From CBFDCQ01 sp965603355 (GTDB lineage Bacteria; Hydrogenedentota; CAZGCA01; CBFDCQ01): DNA of 25,478 bases. The notes under the pieces are model-generated. The model was not told the origin of the DNA. It saw only the letters and a list, made by a program, of their open reading frames with translations, and did not search any database. This document shows positions 8,183 through 15,956 of this stretch, piece by piece (within the stretch, counting starts at the first letter, position 1; each line of letters begins with the position of its first letter). The stretch spans positions 1 through 25,478 of the forward strand of contig CBFDCQ010000045.1 in the NCBI GenBank assembly GCA_965603355.1, in the 5' to 3' direction. The translations under genes were made by a program, and so were the position numbers.

Positions 8183-8207
8183 CGCCGGCACGACATTTGT
8201 TCCGGCG
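8183..8207. other. Intercistronic hairpin upstream of lptD
   Basis: CGCCGG (8183-8188) pairs with CCGGCG (8202-8207) in the 109-bp gap between the coiled-coil gene and lptD. No T-run follows. It might be an mRNA processing or attenuation structure, but it may equally be incidental. Confidence 0.25.
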
Positions 8208-8244
8208 GTGAGCGAGTCTCTCGACACGGTACATGGCATCCACT

Positions 8245-8772
8245 CTATCCTCCGCCGGCTTGCTTTTCTTCAAGCTGTACGTCGCTGATCCAGAAAGGAG
8301 TTATCGTCCGTTTCGTATCGGCGCTCTTATCGTTATCGGGTTGTTCCGGCACGATGGAACGCAGTTCCGAACGCAACTGTGCTATTTCCTCTTTTAACAT
8401 CTCAAAATCTTGCTGCAACTGTCGCACGACTTGCCATAGCTCGCTGTCTGACGCCGGGGTCCTTGAAACGGGCTCATCCGGCTGTTCGATCTTCGTGGGC
8501 TGCTCATCCGGCGTTGGTGAGGGAAGATCTATGTCTATCAGAAAACGCCCCTCAGTCCCGGGCTCCTCCTGTGCGATTTCGTCCTTGGAAAGGTCGAAGA
8601 TCGGTTCTCGTGACTCCCGTGTTTGGCGGTCCTCCTGAGCGGCGACTGCGCGATAGCCGGCAAGCAGCGAGAAGAGGAGTAGCACTCCGATCATAATCCA
8701 CTGTAACATAGCTGCCCGTGCCGCTTGCGGTCGGCCCGTGGAAGCTGAGCGACCTCTGATTCGCCCGATCAC
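8245..8772 (-). CDS. Single-pass membrane protein with C-terminal coiled coil, function unknown
   Basis: A 175-aa protein starting at GTG 8772, chosen because AAAGGGGGA sits just upstream; the open frame extends further but into the promoter. A basic N terminus (GRIRGR) precedes one hydrophobic segment, MLQWIMIGVLLLFSLLAGY, at about residues 22-40. This could be an inner-membrane anchor or an uncleaved signal. Next comes an acidic, Pro-rich linker (about 60-105), then a heptad-like helix containing QLQQDFEMLKEEIAQLRSEL. No recognisable family. It is first in the operon with lptD, so a role in envelope assembly is plausible, but that is inference from neighbourhood only. Confidence 0.65.
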   Translation of the reverse strand: MIGRIRGRSASTGRPQAARAAMLQWIMIGVLLLFSLLAGYRAVAAQEDRQTRESREPIFDLSKDEIAQEEPGTEGRFLIDIDLPSPTPDEQPTKIEQPDEPVSRTPASDSELWQVVRQLQQDFEMLKEEIAQLRSELRSIVPEQPDNDKSADTKRTITPFWISDVQLEEKQAGGG

Positions 8773-8823
8773 GTTGTCCCCCTTTTCGTCATTAACACCA
8801 CCATGGCGTGCCGAATCAGCTGG

Positions 8824-8852
8824 ATTATACCATGGTATGGAGAGCAACGCAA
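8824..8852 (-). promoter_or_regulatory. Extended -10 promoter of the lptD operon
   Basis: On the minus strand TTGCGT (8847-8852) and TATAAT (8824-8829) are separated by 17 bp, with TGG directly before the -10, making it extended. It lies about 50 bp upstream of the GTG start at 8772 and points to the membrane-protein/lptD transcript. Confidence 0.65.
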
Positions 8853-8929
8853 GACGTTCCGCGAGACGCCGGCCCGGAGCTTGCCGCACGGGGTGTTTGA
8901 CTCGGTTCGTCGGAAGTAGGTGTGGGCGG

Positions 8930-8959
8930 TTGGAGTTATGAGCGTGTATGTGGTATGAT
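8930..8959 (+). promoter_or_regulatory. Promoter of the truB operon, divergent from the lptD promoter
   Basis: TTGGAG (8930-8935) and TATGAT (8954-8959) with an 18-bp spacer; TGG before the -10 makes it extended. Transcription would begin near 8966, downstream of the first in-frame ATG (8948), which supports the later truB start. The 304-bp stretch 8773-9076 holds this promoter, the divergent lptD-operon promoter and the truB leader; I see no gene in it. Confidence 0.5.
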
Positions 8960-9076
8960 ACGTGCAACCGCTCCAGGATTAAACTGGGACTTCAAGAATA
9001 CGATAAGCTGCCGGCATTTGACGTCTCTGCACTATTACACTTGGCGTACACCCTTAGGAGCAGCAACGACCAGGCT

Positions 9077-9985
9077 ATGTTGAATGGTGTTCTTGTCATC
9101 GACAAACCGTCCGGTCCGACCTCACACGATGTGGTCAACCGCATACGGAAAGTGGCCGGGCAAAGGCGGGTCGGCCATGTGGGTACTTTGGACCCTCTAG
9201 CCACGGGTGTGCTCCCGTTGTGTTTGGGTCCGGCGACGCGGATAGCCCAACTTCTCCAGCAGGGGCGCAAACAATACCGCGCCACGCTGGAGTTCGGGTT
9301 GATAACGGATTCCCAGGATATATCCGGCAACATCCTGGAGAGAAGGGCCGTCCCTGAGTTTACGGGCCCGGAAATCGAGCGTGTTCTGGAGCAGTTCACC
9401 GGCGAAATTGAGCAGGTACCGCCGCTTTACTCGGCGATCAAACGCGGCGGCGTTCGGCTTTATCGCCTTGCTCGTGCAGGACGTGACGTGTACCGTCCTC
9501 CGCGACGAATACAGGTCTATCGCATGGAGATTGGCGAGCTGTCAGGCGCTCGAGTGACGTTCGAGGTAGAGTGCTCAAAAGGCACGTACGTGAGAACATT
9601 GTGCCACGATATCGGTCTGAAGCTCGGTTGTGGTGCGGTAATGGCGGCGTTGCGCAGGCTTGTATCTGAACCGTTTGACGAGTCGGATGCCGTTGCGCTC
9701 GAAGCAGTGGAGACGGTCGAGGACATCACTGCGGTTATCATACAGTTGGACCGAGCCATAGACTTCGTTCCGGCGCTTTGCGTCGGCCCGGAAGCAGCCT
9801 CGGGCGTTCTCCACGGCCAGTCTGTGCCGCGGGAGATGCTGACCGGCGATGTACCGGACGTGGGCGCTTGGGTTCGGCTGTACGACGACGACGGCAACTT
9901 TTTAGCGTTGGGGAAAATGGTGGAACGCGACTCCATAATAAAGGCCCACCCGAAAAGGGTATTGATGGAGGAGACAGTAGAATAG
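9077..9985 (+). CDS. truB: tRNA pseudouridine(55) synthase TruB
   Basis: Isomerises U55 to pseudouridine in the T-loop of tRNAs. From the ATG at 9077 the protein is 302 aa, matching the family, and begins MLNGVLVIDKPSGPTSHDVV, the canonical TruB N terminus. The catalytic aspartate is D39 in GTLDPLATGVLPL. Other family motifs are KQYRATLEFGLITDSQD and the substrate-binding segment PPLYSAIKRGGVRLYRLAR. CSKGTYVRTLCHDIG is also typical. The C-terminal ~80 residues correspond to the RNA-binding TruB C-terminal/PUA-like part. The frame is open for 43 codons upstream (ATG 8948), but that extension would overlap the promoter and is absent from the family. AGGAG lies at 9056-9060, a long 16 nt away. 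First gene of a truB-ribF unit, a common order in bacteria. Confidence 0.94.
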   Translation: MLNGVLVIDKPSGPTSHDVVNRIRKVAGQRRVGHVGTLDPLATGVLPLCLGPATRIAQLLQQGRKQYRATLEFGLITDSQDISGNILERRAVPEFTGPEIERVLEQFTGEIEQVPPLYSAIKRGGVRLYRLARAGRDVYRPPRRIQVYRMEIGELSGARVTFEVECSKGTYVRTLCHDIGLKLGCGAVMAALRRLVSEPFDESDAVALEAVETVEDITAVIIQLDRAIDFVPALCVGPEAASGVLHGQSVPREMLTGDVPDVGAWVRLYDDDGNFLALGKMVERDSIIKAHPKRVLMEETVE

Positions 9986-10021
9986 AGTGCGCCGCCATGT
10001 GGGGCGCAGAAAGCAGTCCTG

Positions 10022-10987
10022 ATGAGAGTGGTTTACGATCTCCTGAATGAGGTTATCGAGACGCCGGGACGTCTTATCGTGACCGTCGGCTCTTTCGACG
10101 GTGTCCACCTGGGTCACCGGCAAGTGATAAGTGAGGTGGTTCGTTGGGCGCGCGAGTCGGAGCAGAAATCTGGCCCAGAGTCGGTGATTCCCGGACTGCT
10201 GACGTTCAACCCACTTCCCCGGGAGGCGCTTTATCCGAGCACCTTTCCGGGATTACTGGCAACGACCGAGCGAAAACTGGGGCTCATAGAGCAGCTTGAT
10301 ATAGAGATCGTCTTTGTCCTCGAGTTTGACGAAGCGCTTGCGCGGATGCCGGCCGAGCGGTTTGTCCAGGGTATTCTGGTTGAGAAGTTGAACATTGAAG
10401 GGATAGTCGTCGGTCACGATTGCCGGTTTGGCGCAGGTGGAGCGGGCGACTATGAGAAGATGGCTGAGCTGGGAAAACAGTACGGTTTTGACGTTCGCCA
10501 GGTTGAACCTTTCATCGTCGACGACAGTCCGGTCAGCAGCACGCTGATCAGGTCGAGAATACTGGCCGGCGACCTCGACGGTGCCGCCAGGCTTCTGGGT
10601 GGCAGGTATTCGCTTTCGGGTCGGGTCACGAGAGGATCGGGGATTGGGCGGATGCTGGGATTCCGCACGGCCAACATCGAGGCCGGTGTCGGACTTGTGC
10701 CACCGGACGGCATATATGCTGCGCTCGTACGTTTTGACGCCAAAGAGGTGCCCGCTGCGCTAAACATAGGCACGAGCCCGACGGTCAAGGATGCCGCCCG
10801 ACGAACCGTCGAAGTGCACATACTTGATTTCAATGGGGAGCTTTACGGCCGCGAGCTCGAGGTGGTTTTCGTCAAGAAGATCCGCGATGAGAAGAAGTTT
10901 CCCGACAGGGAGAGCCTGAAAAGGCAGATTGTCGATGATATCGATCAAACAAGGCAGATTCTTGCTGACATTAAGAGGGCTTCATAA
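10022..10987 (+). CDS. ribF: Bifunctional riboflavin kinase / FAD synthetase RibF
   Basis: Phosphorylates riboflavin to FMN and adenylates FMN to FAD. The 321-aa length is typical. The N-terminal nucleotidyltransferase half shows GSFDGVHLGHR (23-33), the HIGH-like motif, and VVGHDCRFGAGGAGD followed by SSTLIRSRI. The C-terminal riboflavin kinase half shows GRVTRGSGIGRMLGFRTANI, then PDGIYAALVRF and LNIGTSPTVKD. The usual kinase motif GFPTAN reads GFRTAN here, a Pro-to-Arg change next to the conserved Thr and Asn. No strong Shine-Dalgarno precedes the ATG, 36 bp after the truB stop. The order truB-ribF is widely conserved, which supports cotranscription. Confidence 0.95.
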   Translation: MRVVYDLLNEVIETPGRLIVTVGSFDGVHLGHRQVISEVVRWARESEQKSGPESVIPGLLTFNPLPREALYPSTFPGLLATTERKLGLIEQLDIEIVFVLEFDEALARMPAERFVQGILVEKLNIEGIVVGHDCRFGAGGAGDYEKMAELGKQYGFDVRQVEPFIVDDSPVSSTLIRSRILAGDLDGAARLLGGRYSLSGRVTRGSGIGRMLGFRTANIEAGVGLVPPDGIYAALVRFDAKEVPAALNIGTSPTVKDAARRTVEVHILDFNGELYGRELEVVFVKKIRDEKKFPDRESLKRQIVDDIDQTRQILADIKRAS

Positions 10988-11117
10988 AGCAGCATGGGGA
11001 GCGTCGGGCAGGATCACTGTTCGACCGAATAACGTTGAGGGCGTGCCGTGGGGGCCGAGCTTGTTTTCGGCTTGCTGCAGGGCGTATGGCTGATGCAACT
11101 AGGTTAAGGAGGTTGAG

Positions 11118-11876
11118 ATGAGAAGAGCTTTGATTGCAGGAAACTGGAAAATGAACTGCACGCTGGCGGAAGCTGCCGCGCTGGCTGAAGGCGTAGTGAG
11201 TGGCGTCGCCGGCGTGGAGGACGTGGATATCGTCGTATGTCCGACGTTCACCGCGCTGGAAACAGTCGGCAAGATCGTGGCCGGCACCAATGTGGCGATG
11301 GGTTCTCAGGACATCTATTGGGAGAAGTCGGGCGCGTACACGGGCGAGATCTCGCCGGATATGCTGCTGGATGTTGGGTGTTCGTACGCGATCGCCGGGC
11401 ACTCTGAACGCCGTCAGTACATGGCCGAGACGGACGAGGTCGTAAACAGGAAAGCGCGTGCGGCGCTGGCTGCGGGGCTCAAGGTCATGCTGTGCGTGGG
11501 CGAGACCCTCGAGGAACGCGAAGCCGGCAAGATGGAGCAGATCGTCGAGAGAGCGGTTGTCGGCGGCCTGGCGGACATAAGCGCCGAGGAGATCAAGAGC
11601 CTCTCGGTCGCGTACGAACCTATCTGGGCTATCGGTACGGGCAAGACCGCTACGCCTCAACAGGCGAATGAGGCGCACGAGTTCATACGGAAGGTTGTCG
11701 GCCGACTGTACAGCAACGAAGTCGCCGAGGCGCTTGTTATTCAGTACGGCGGCAGCGTGAAGCCGAGCAACATCTCTGAGCTGATGGCGGAACCTCACCT
11801 TGACGGCGCGCTCGTCGGTGGAGCCAGCTTGAAGGCCGACTCGTTCGTCGAGCTAGTTAAGGGAGCGCAGGGGTAA
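11118..11876 (+). CDS. tpiA: Triosephosphate isomerase
   Basis: Interconverts dihydroxyacetone phosphate and glyceraldehyde 3-phosphate in glycolysis. The 252-aa protein is full length. Catalytic residues are visible: K11 in AGNWKMN, H95 in IAGHSERR and E167 in VAYEPIWAIGTG. The phosphate-binding loops GTGKTATPQQA and IQYGGSVKPSN are intact, as is the closing DGALVGGASL. A perfect AAGGAGG ribosome-binding site lies just upstream of the ATG. It is 130 bp from ribF, so it may be read from the truB promoter or its own; I could not identify a clear promoter in that gap. secG, often found after tpiA, is not present. Confidence 0.97.
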   Translation: MRRALIAGNWKMNCTLAEAAALAEGVVSGVAGVEDVDIVVCPTFTALETVGKIVAGTNVAMGSQDIYWEKSGAYTGEISPDMLLDVGCSYAIAGHSERRQYMAETDEVVNRKARAALAAGLKVMLCVGETLEEREAGKMEQIVERAVVGGLADISAEEIKSLSVAYEPIWAIGTGKTATPQQANEAHEFIRKVVGRLYSNEVAEALVIQYGGSVKPSNISELMAEPHLDGALVGGASLKADSFVELVKGAQG

Positions 11877-11892
11877 GCAAGATACAGGTAAA

Positions 11893-11935
11893 AGGGGAGC
11901 GAAAAGCCTATCGAGCGGGGCGCGATCGCTCCCCT
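11893..11935 (+). terminator. Stem-loop downstream of tpiA
   Basis: A 10-bp perfect stem, AGGGGAGCGA (11893-11902) with TCGCTCCCCT (11926-11935), begins 17 bp after the tpiA stop. No T-tract follows, so it may be an mRNA 3' stabiliser or a weak terminator. Confidence 0.45.
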
Positions 11936-12090
11936 ATGTGCAAGTGTGTTCCCCTTTGCACCGAACGGCATTCATCCCTCGATGGCGGCATTTCGGTCCG
12001 GGAATGTCCGGCAGAGTGATCGGTTTTGCGCCCGCGTGCCATATATCTATAGGCTCTCATTTTATAAGAGTGAGTTTGGTCACTGGTACG

Positions 12091-12115
12091 GGGGCGGGCA
12101 AGGCCCGCTCCGAGT
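12091..12115 (+). terminator. GC-rich hairpin with short T-run, candidate terminator
   Basis: GGGGCGGGC (12091-12099) pairs with GCCCGCTCC (12103-12111), one G-U wobble, AAG loop, followed by GAGTTTT. This is the best intrinsic-terminator candidate in the 11877-12446 gap, which otherwise contains no gene that I can support. Confidence 0.45.
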
Positions 12116-12241
12116 TTTGGGTTCTGGTTGAACCTTTTCGGGCTGGCGCGCGTCTAATTGATGGGAATAAGCACGCAGTACGGGGTGTATATACATAAGT
12201 GAGAGAGGTTTATCCGGAACAAAACGTGCTGGAAAGTGTTG

Positions 12242-12295
12242 TATAATAATAGAGGCACGCCTCAGAGTATCCTCTGCGGGTTCTCCTCGATTATT
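12242..12295 (+). promoter_or_regulatory. Possible -10 element and large inverted repeat upstream of the exporter operon
   Basis: A consensus TATAAT stands at 12242-12247, about 200 bp before the tolC-like gene, but no good -35 lies 16-18 bp upstream. AATAAT-A-GAGG (12245-12255) is complementary, with one mismatch, to CCTC-G-ATTATT (12285-12295). A possible operator or a leader hairpin would overlap the -10. The smaller GAGG-CACG-CCTC hairpin lies inside it. The role is inferred. Confidence 0.35.
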
Positions 12296-12446
12296 CAAGG
12301 GCACGAGACGAAGGCAGCTGGATTTCTCCCTTGTACACAATAAACCTCAGATTAGCGTTGTTAGTAATAGGGGATAGGGGCACAAGTGTAGATTCTGCAT
12401 CAACTTGGACTGTACGGGGTAATCCTGAATTGACGGAGGAGCGGAT

Positions 12447-13928
12447 ATGGGCTGTAGATGTGCACGTGCTAAGGTAACATGGTTTGTCGCGGCAGTACTT
12501 GTCCTGGCGGTTGGCCTGCATGAGAATCCAGCAATAGCTGCCGAGACTTATGAGAATCTGACTCTCGACGAGTGCATAGAGATCGCGCTGGCACAGTACC
12601 TGCCGCTTAAGAACCAACGTGAGAGCGTTCTTGCTGCAGAATCAGCGCATCGCGCGGCGCGAGGCGACTTTCTACCTGTCCTGACGGTGAACGCCGGACA
12701 CGATTTCAGAGACAACATTCCGAACGCCCAGACGCAGCACAGTGCGTTCGGTTCCGCTTCCGTTCAGAAGAACTTCGAGTACGGCGGGTCGCTTTCCGTA
12801 GTCGGCCGCAGCGACAGGGACGACAGGTTCGGTCACGAAGAGGAATATGGGTCGACCGTCAGCGCGAATTTTCAGCAACCCTTGCTTGAAGGGGCGGGCC
12901 CCGCCGTGGCGGCGGCTAATGTAAAGATCTCTGAAATCAATGAAGACATCTCAGAGATGGTGCTCAGAGACGCGATACGATCGCACATCTTGACCGTAAT
13001 TCAGCAGTACAACAGCGTCATTGAGTCGGAACGACTTCTGCAGGTCCGGGAGGAGGCGTTAGGGCGCTCCCAGGCATCCCTGAAGCGGACCAGGGCGCTT
13101 GTCGCCGAAGGCGAGCAGGCTAGAATCGATATCGCTACTCAGGAGTTGCAGGTAGCAAGCGGCGAGGAGCAAGTCACGCAGGTAAAGAACAATTACAGGT
13201 CCGCGCTTATTCAACTGCGACTGTTCTTGGGCGTGCCGCCGGAACAGGACATCACCCTTGCTCGCAATCCGGAGGTGGAAATCAACTTCGAACCGGACAA
13301 CCCCGCGTTCACGCCCCGGCCGCTGGACATGGACGAGGCAAAGCGCCTGGCGTTGGAGCGCAGGCTGGACTACCTGCAGCAGAAACGCGCCCTTGAAATC
13401 AGCGAGATTGGGGTCGTTACAGCGAAGAACGTTCTGCTGCCGGATCTCAGTCTATTCGGCACTCTGGGTCTGGCCGACAGCGGCTCCGATTTTAGGGGCG
13501 CCTTCCACGTCAATGAGGGTGACTGGGTAACCGGTTTGCAGTTCGAGATGCCTTTCGGTCTTGTTCGAGAAAGAGAACAACATACGCAAGCTGCGATATC
13601 ATTGCGTCGGGCTAAGAACAACCTTGAGCAGAGCCGCCGGCTGCTGCTCAACAACGTTGACAACACCGTGAGGGACGTGCAAACATCCGAGTTGAGACTT
13701 ATATCAGCTTACAAAGGCGTGAAGAACGCACAGCTGTCAGAGAGAGGAACACAGATCCGCTACGAGCAGGGCGAAAGGAATGCGTTTGACCTTGCCAACG
13801 CTCAAGCGGCACTCACGGATGCTGAGGCGGGCTACGTCAGCCTCTTTCTGAGCTATAAGAACATACTGGCCAAGCTTGATAACGTCATTGGGGAACCTGT
13901 CGAGGAACGATACGGGGTGAGTTTATGA
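12447..13928 (+). CDS. TolC-family outer membrane efflux protein
   Basis: The outer-membrane channel of a tripartite exporter, 493 aa. A signal peptide is visible at residues 1-31, with hydrophobic VTWFVAAVLVLAVGL and an AIA-A cleavage-like site. The mature part begins with LTLDECIEIALAQYLPLKNQ, the typical opening of an outer-membrane efflux (OEP) repeat. The second repeat opens at LDMDEAKRLALERRLDYLQQ. Long amphipathic helices and YEQGERNAFDLANAQAALTD near the end are also typical of the family. A strong GGAGGAG ribosome-binding site precedes the ATG. Its stop overlaps the next gene's ATG (ATGA at 13925-13928), indicating translational coupling with the first adaptor. The substrate of the system cannot be read from the sequence. 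Confidence 0.9.
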   Translation: MGCRCARAKVTWFVAAVLVLAVGLHENPAIAAETYENLTLDECIEIALAQYLPLKNQRESVLAAESAHRAARGDFLPVLTVNAGHDFRDNIPNAQTQHSAFGSASVQKNFEYGGSLSVVGRSDRDDRFGHEEEYGSTVSANFQQPLLEGAGPAVAAANVKISEINEDISEMVLRDAIRSHILTVIQQYNSVIESERLLQVREEALGRSQASLKRTRALVAEGEQARIDIATQELQVASGEEQVTQVKNNYRSALIQLRLFLGVPPEQDITLARNPEVEINFEPDNPAFTPRPLDMDEAKRLALERRLDYLQQKRALEISEIGVVTAKNVLLPDLSLFGTLGLADSGSDFRGAFHVNEGDWVTGLQFEMPFGLVREREQHTQAAISLRRAKNNLEQSRRLLLNNVDNTVRDVQTSELRLISAYKGVKNAQLSERGTQIRYEQGERNAFDLANAQAALTDAEAGYVSLFLSYKNILAKLDNVIGEPVEERYGVSL

Positions 13929-15247
13929 AGGTAGTAAGATACGTCTTGGTGATGGTAGTACTGGCTGGTGCATCAGCGGGCGGTCTCGCCTTCATGCGAC
14001 GCGGAGTCGTGCAACCCGGGGCGGAGGCGCCGGTTACGGAGGTGTCCAAAGGGGAGTTCCGCGTTACTGTGCGGGAAGTGGGCTATCTGAAAGCGAAGAA
14101 GACTGTCGCTGTCAATACAAAGACACGGGGCCAGGTGACCAGGATGCTTCGTGAAGGTACGTTCGTCGAGAAAGGGGAGCCGTTCCTCTGGATGGAGACG
14201 AAGGATCTTGAGCAGCGAATCAAAGAGCATGAAGTGCAGGTTGAAGTGGCGGAAGCAAACCTCGAGAAAACCATCGAGAACAACAAGCTGCAGGAAAAAC
14301 TTGCACTCCTCTCGCTCGAGCAGGCGAAGAAGGACGTCGCGCATAATAAAACCCTGCACGAGGACGCGACCGAACAGCACGCGAGGATTGGACGCCTGTT
14401 GGAACAAGGTTTGAAAGCCGAAAAAGAGCTGGTGCAGGCGGCGGCCCAGAAGCGCATGGCGCAACTGACCGTGGAGAAGTCCGAGATAGACTTGGAGAAG
14501 GCTCAGAAACAGCTCACTACCAACCGTAAGATTTGGGTGGCTGACGAGAAGAACGCTGAGGCGAACTACGAGAAGGAGAAAAGGCGACTGGAGGAAGAAC
14601 AGCAAGAACTTGAGGATATGGTGCTTAAAGCGCCCGTAGCCGGCATTATAGTGTATCAGGGTATGTGGAAGGGAGGCGGCGGGTTTGAGAAGCTGAAGGA
14701 AGGCGACCAGCTCTGGGACAGGCAGAAGGTAGCCGAAATGCCGGATATGTCAGCTATGATTGCCATGGTGCAGATCAATGAGATGGACAGCGCTATGGTA
14801 AAGGAGGGTCAGCCGGCCGAGATTCGGCTGGAGGCCTTGCCGGACCTTCTCATAAAAGGTAAGGTAACCCAGAAAGCCACGCTCGCAGAGGACAAGGGTC
14901 AAAGCGAGCTTGCGATGTTTTTTGGTGGGTCCGACACCGCTGGGTTGCGGACGTTCGACATCACCGTCGAGCTTGATGAGGTCGATCCACGGCTGCGTCA
15001 GGGCATGACGGCAAACGTGACGATCATCCCCGACAGCATTCCCGACGCGACCTACGTGCCGCTCGAGTCGGTGTTCAGCGGGGAGAAAGATGGAGAGATG
15101 TTCGTTTACGCCAAGGTGCGCAACAGGTTTGAGAAACGCAGCGTGGAGACGGGAACGGCAAACGACAACCACATAGTAATCAAGAGCGGTGTTAAACCGG
15201 GAGACATTGTGGCGTTGAAGGAGCCCGCGCCCGCCTCGCCATTGTAG
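13925..15247 (+). CDS. HlyD/MacA-family periplasmic adaptor subunit (first of two)
   Basis: A membrane-fusion protein of 440 aa that would bridge the inner-membrane permease and the TolC-like channel. The N-terminal hydrophobic segment YVLVMVVLAGASAGGLAF acts as an anchor or signal. A barrel-sandwich half motif follows: TRGQVTRMLREGTFVEKGEP. Residues about 95-225 form a long, highly charged coiled-coil hairpin rich in Glu, Lys and Gln. The second half-motif, LKAPVAGIIVYQGMW, has a GGGG stretch just after it. The beta-barrel and membrane-proximal domains complete the protein (GMTANVTIIPDSIPDATYVP). Start and stop are tightly coupled: 4-bp overlap with the tolC-like gene and a 7-bp gap to the ATPase gene. 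Confidence 0.88.
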   Translation: MKVVRYVLVMVVLAGASAGGLAFMRRGVVQPGAEAPVTEVSKGEFRVTVREVGYLKAKKTVAVNTKTRGQVTRMLREGTFVEKGEPFLWMETKDLEQRIKEHEVQVEVAEANLEKTIENNKLQEKLALLSLEQAKKDVAHNKTLHEDATEQHARIGRLLEQGLKAEKELVQAAAQKRMAQLTVEKSEIDLEKAQKQLTTNRKIWVADEKNAEANYEKEKRRLEEEQQELEDMVLKAPVAGIIVYQGMWKGGGGFEKLKEGDQLWDRQKVAEMPDMSAMIAMVQINEMDSAMVKEGQPAEIRLEALPDLLIKGKVTQKATLAEDKGQSELAMFFGGSDTAGLRTFDITVELDEVDPRLRQGMTANVTIIPDSIPDATYVPLESVFSGEKDGEMFVYAKVRNRFEKRSVETGTANDNHIVIKSGVKPGDIVALKEPAPASPL

Positions 15248-15254
15248 AAAGCGT

Positions 15255-15947
15255 ATGATCCGAGTAGAACAAATCACCAGGGTATATCAGAAGGGAGCGC
15301 AGGAAGTCCACGCGTTGCGGGGTGTGACGCTGCGCATCGAGTCGGGCGAGTTTGTGTCCATTATGGGCCCGTCCGGTTCGGGCAAGTCGACGCTGATGCA
15401 CATTCTTGGTTGTCTTGACAGGCCGACGGATGGCACGTACCTTCTGGATGGCAACGAGGTCAGCACTCTGGACGACCGGGCGCTGTCGCGTATTAGATGC
15501 GAGAAGATAGGGTTCGTTTTTCAGTCGTTCAATCTACTGGCTCAGGAGAACGTGCTTCACAACGTGGAACTTCCTATGCTGTACTACGGTGTTCCCAGGA
15601 AGGAACGTCTCAAGCGGGCGTTGGAAATAGTGCGTTCCGTCGGGCTCGAGGACAGGGTCGACCATGTGCCTTCCGAGCTGTCCGGGGGTGAAACGCAGCG
15701 TGTGGCGATTGCGCGCGCGTTGGTCAACGACCCCGCGGTGATACTTGCTGACGAGCCGACAGGCAACCTCGACACTAAGACCGGTGAAAGTATCATGAAC
15801 GTGCTTCGCGAGATCAACGAACGGGGAAAAACCGTTATCATCGTGACGCACGAATCTAATATTGCCGAGTACAGCGAGCGGATAGTCAGGGTAAGAGACG
15901 GCATGATCGAAAACCACAACGGAGCGACCATGAAGGGGGAGGTGTAA
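15255..15947 (+). CDS. ABC transporter ATP-binding protein, MacB/LolD type
   Basis: ATPase subunit of the exporter, 230 aa, cytoplasmic. All ABC motifs are intact: Walker A GPSGSGKST at 38-46, Q-loop FVFQSFNLLAQENVL, signature LSGGETQR from L142, Walker B VILADEPTGNLD and the H-switch VIIVTHE. The LDRPTDGTYLLDG stretch is characteristic of the MacB/LolD/FtsE-like group. The permease is encoded separately downstream, as in two-gene MacB-like systems. Only a weak ribosome-binding site precedes the ATG, so translation may depend on coupling to the adaptor gene 7 bp upstream. Confidence 0.95.
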   Translation: MIRVEQITRVYQKGAQEVHALRGVTLRIESGEFVSIMGPSGSGKSTLMHILGCLDRPTDGTYLLDGNEVSTLDDRALSRIRCEKIGFVFQSFNLLAQENVLHNVELPMLYYGVPRKERLKRALEIVRSVGLEDRVDHVPSELSGGETQRVAIARALVNDPAVILADEPTGNLDTKTGESIMNVLREINERGKTVIIVTHESNIAEYSERIVRVRDGMIENHNGATMKGEV

Positions 15948-15956
15948 CCTTTAATC

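Noticed and set aside
12291..12617. 108-codon minus-strand open frame upstream of the TolC-like gene
   Set aside because: It overlaps the signal-peptide region of a strong gene and has no ribosome-binding site or similarity that I can see.
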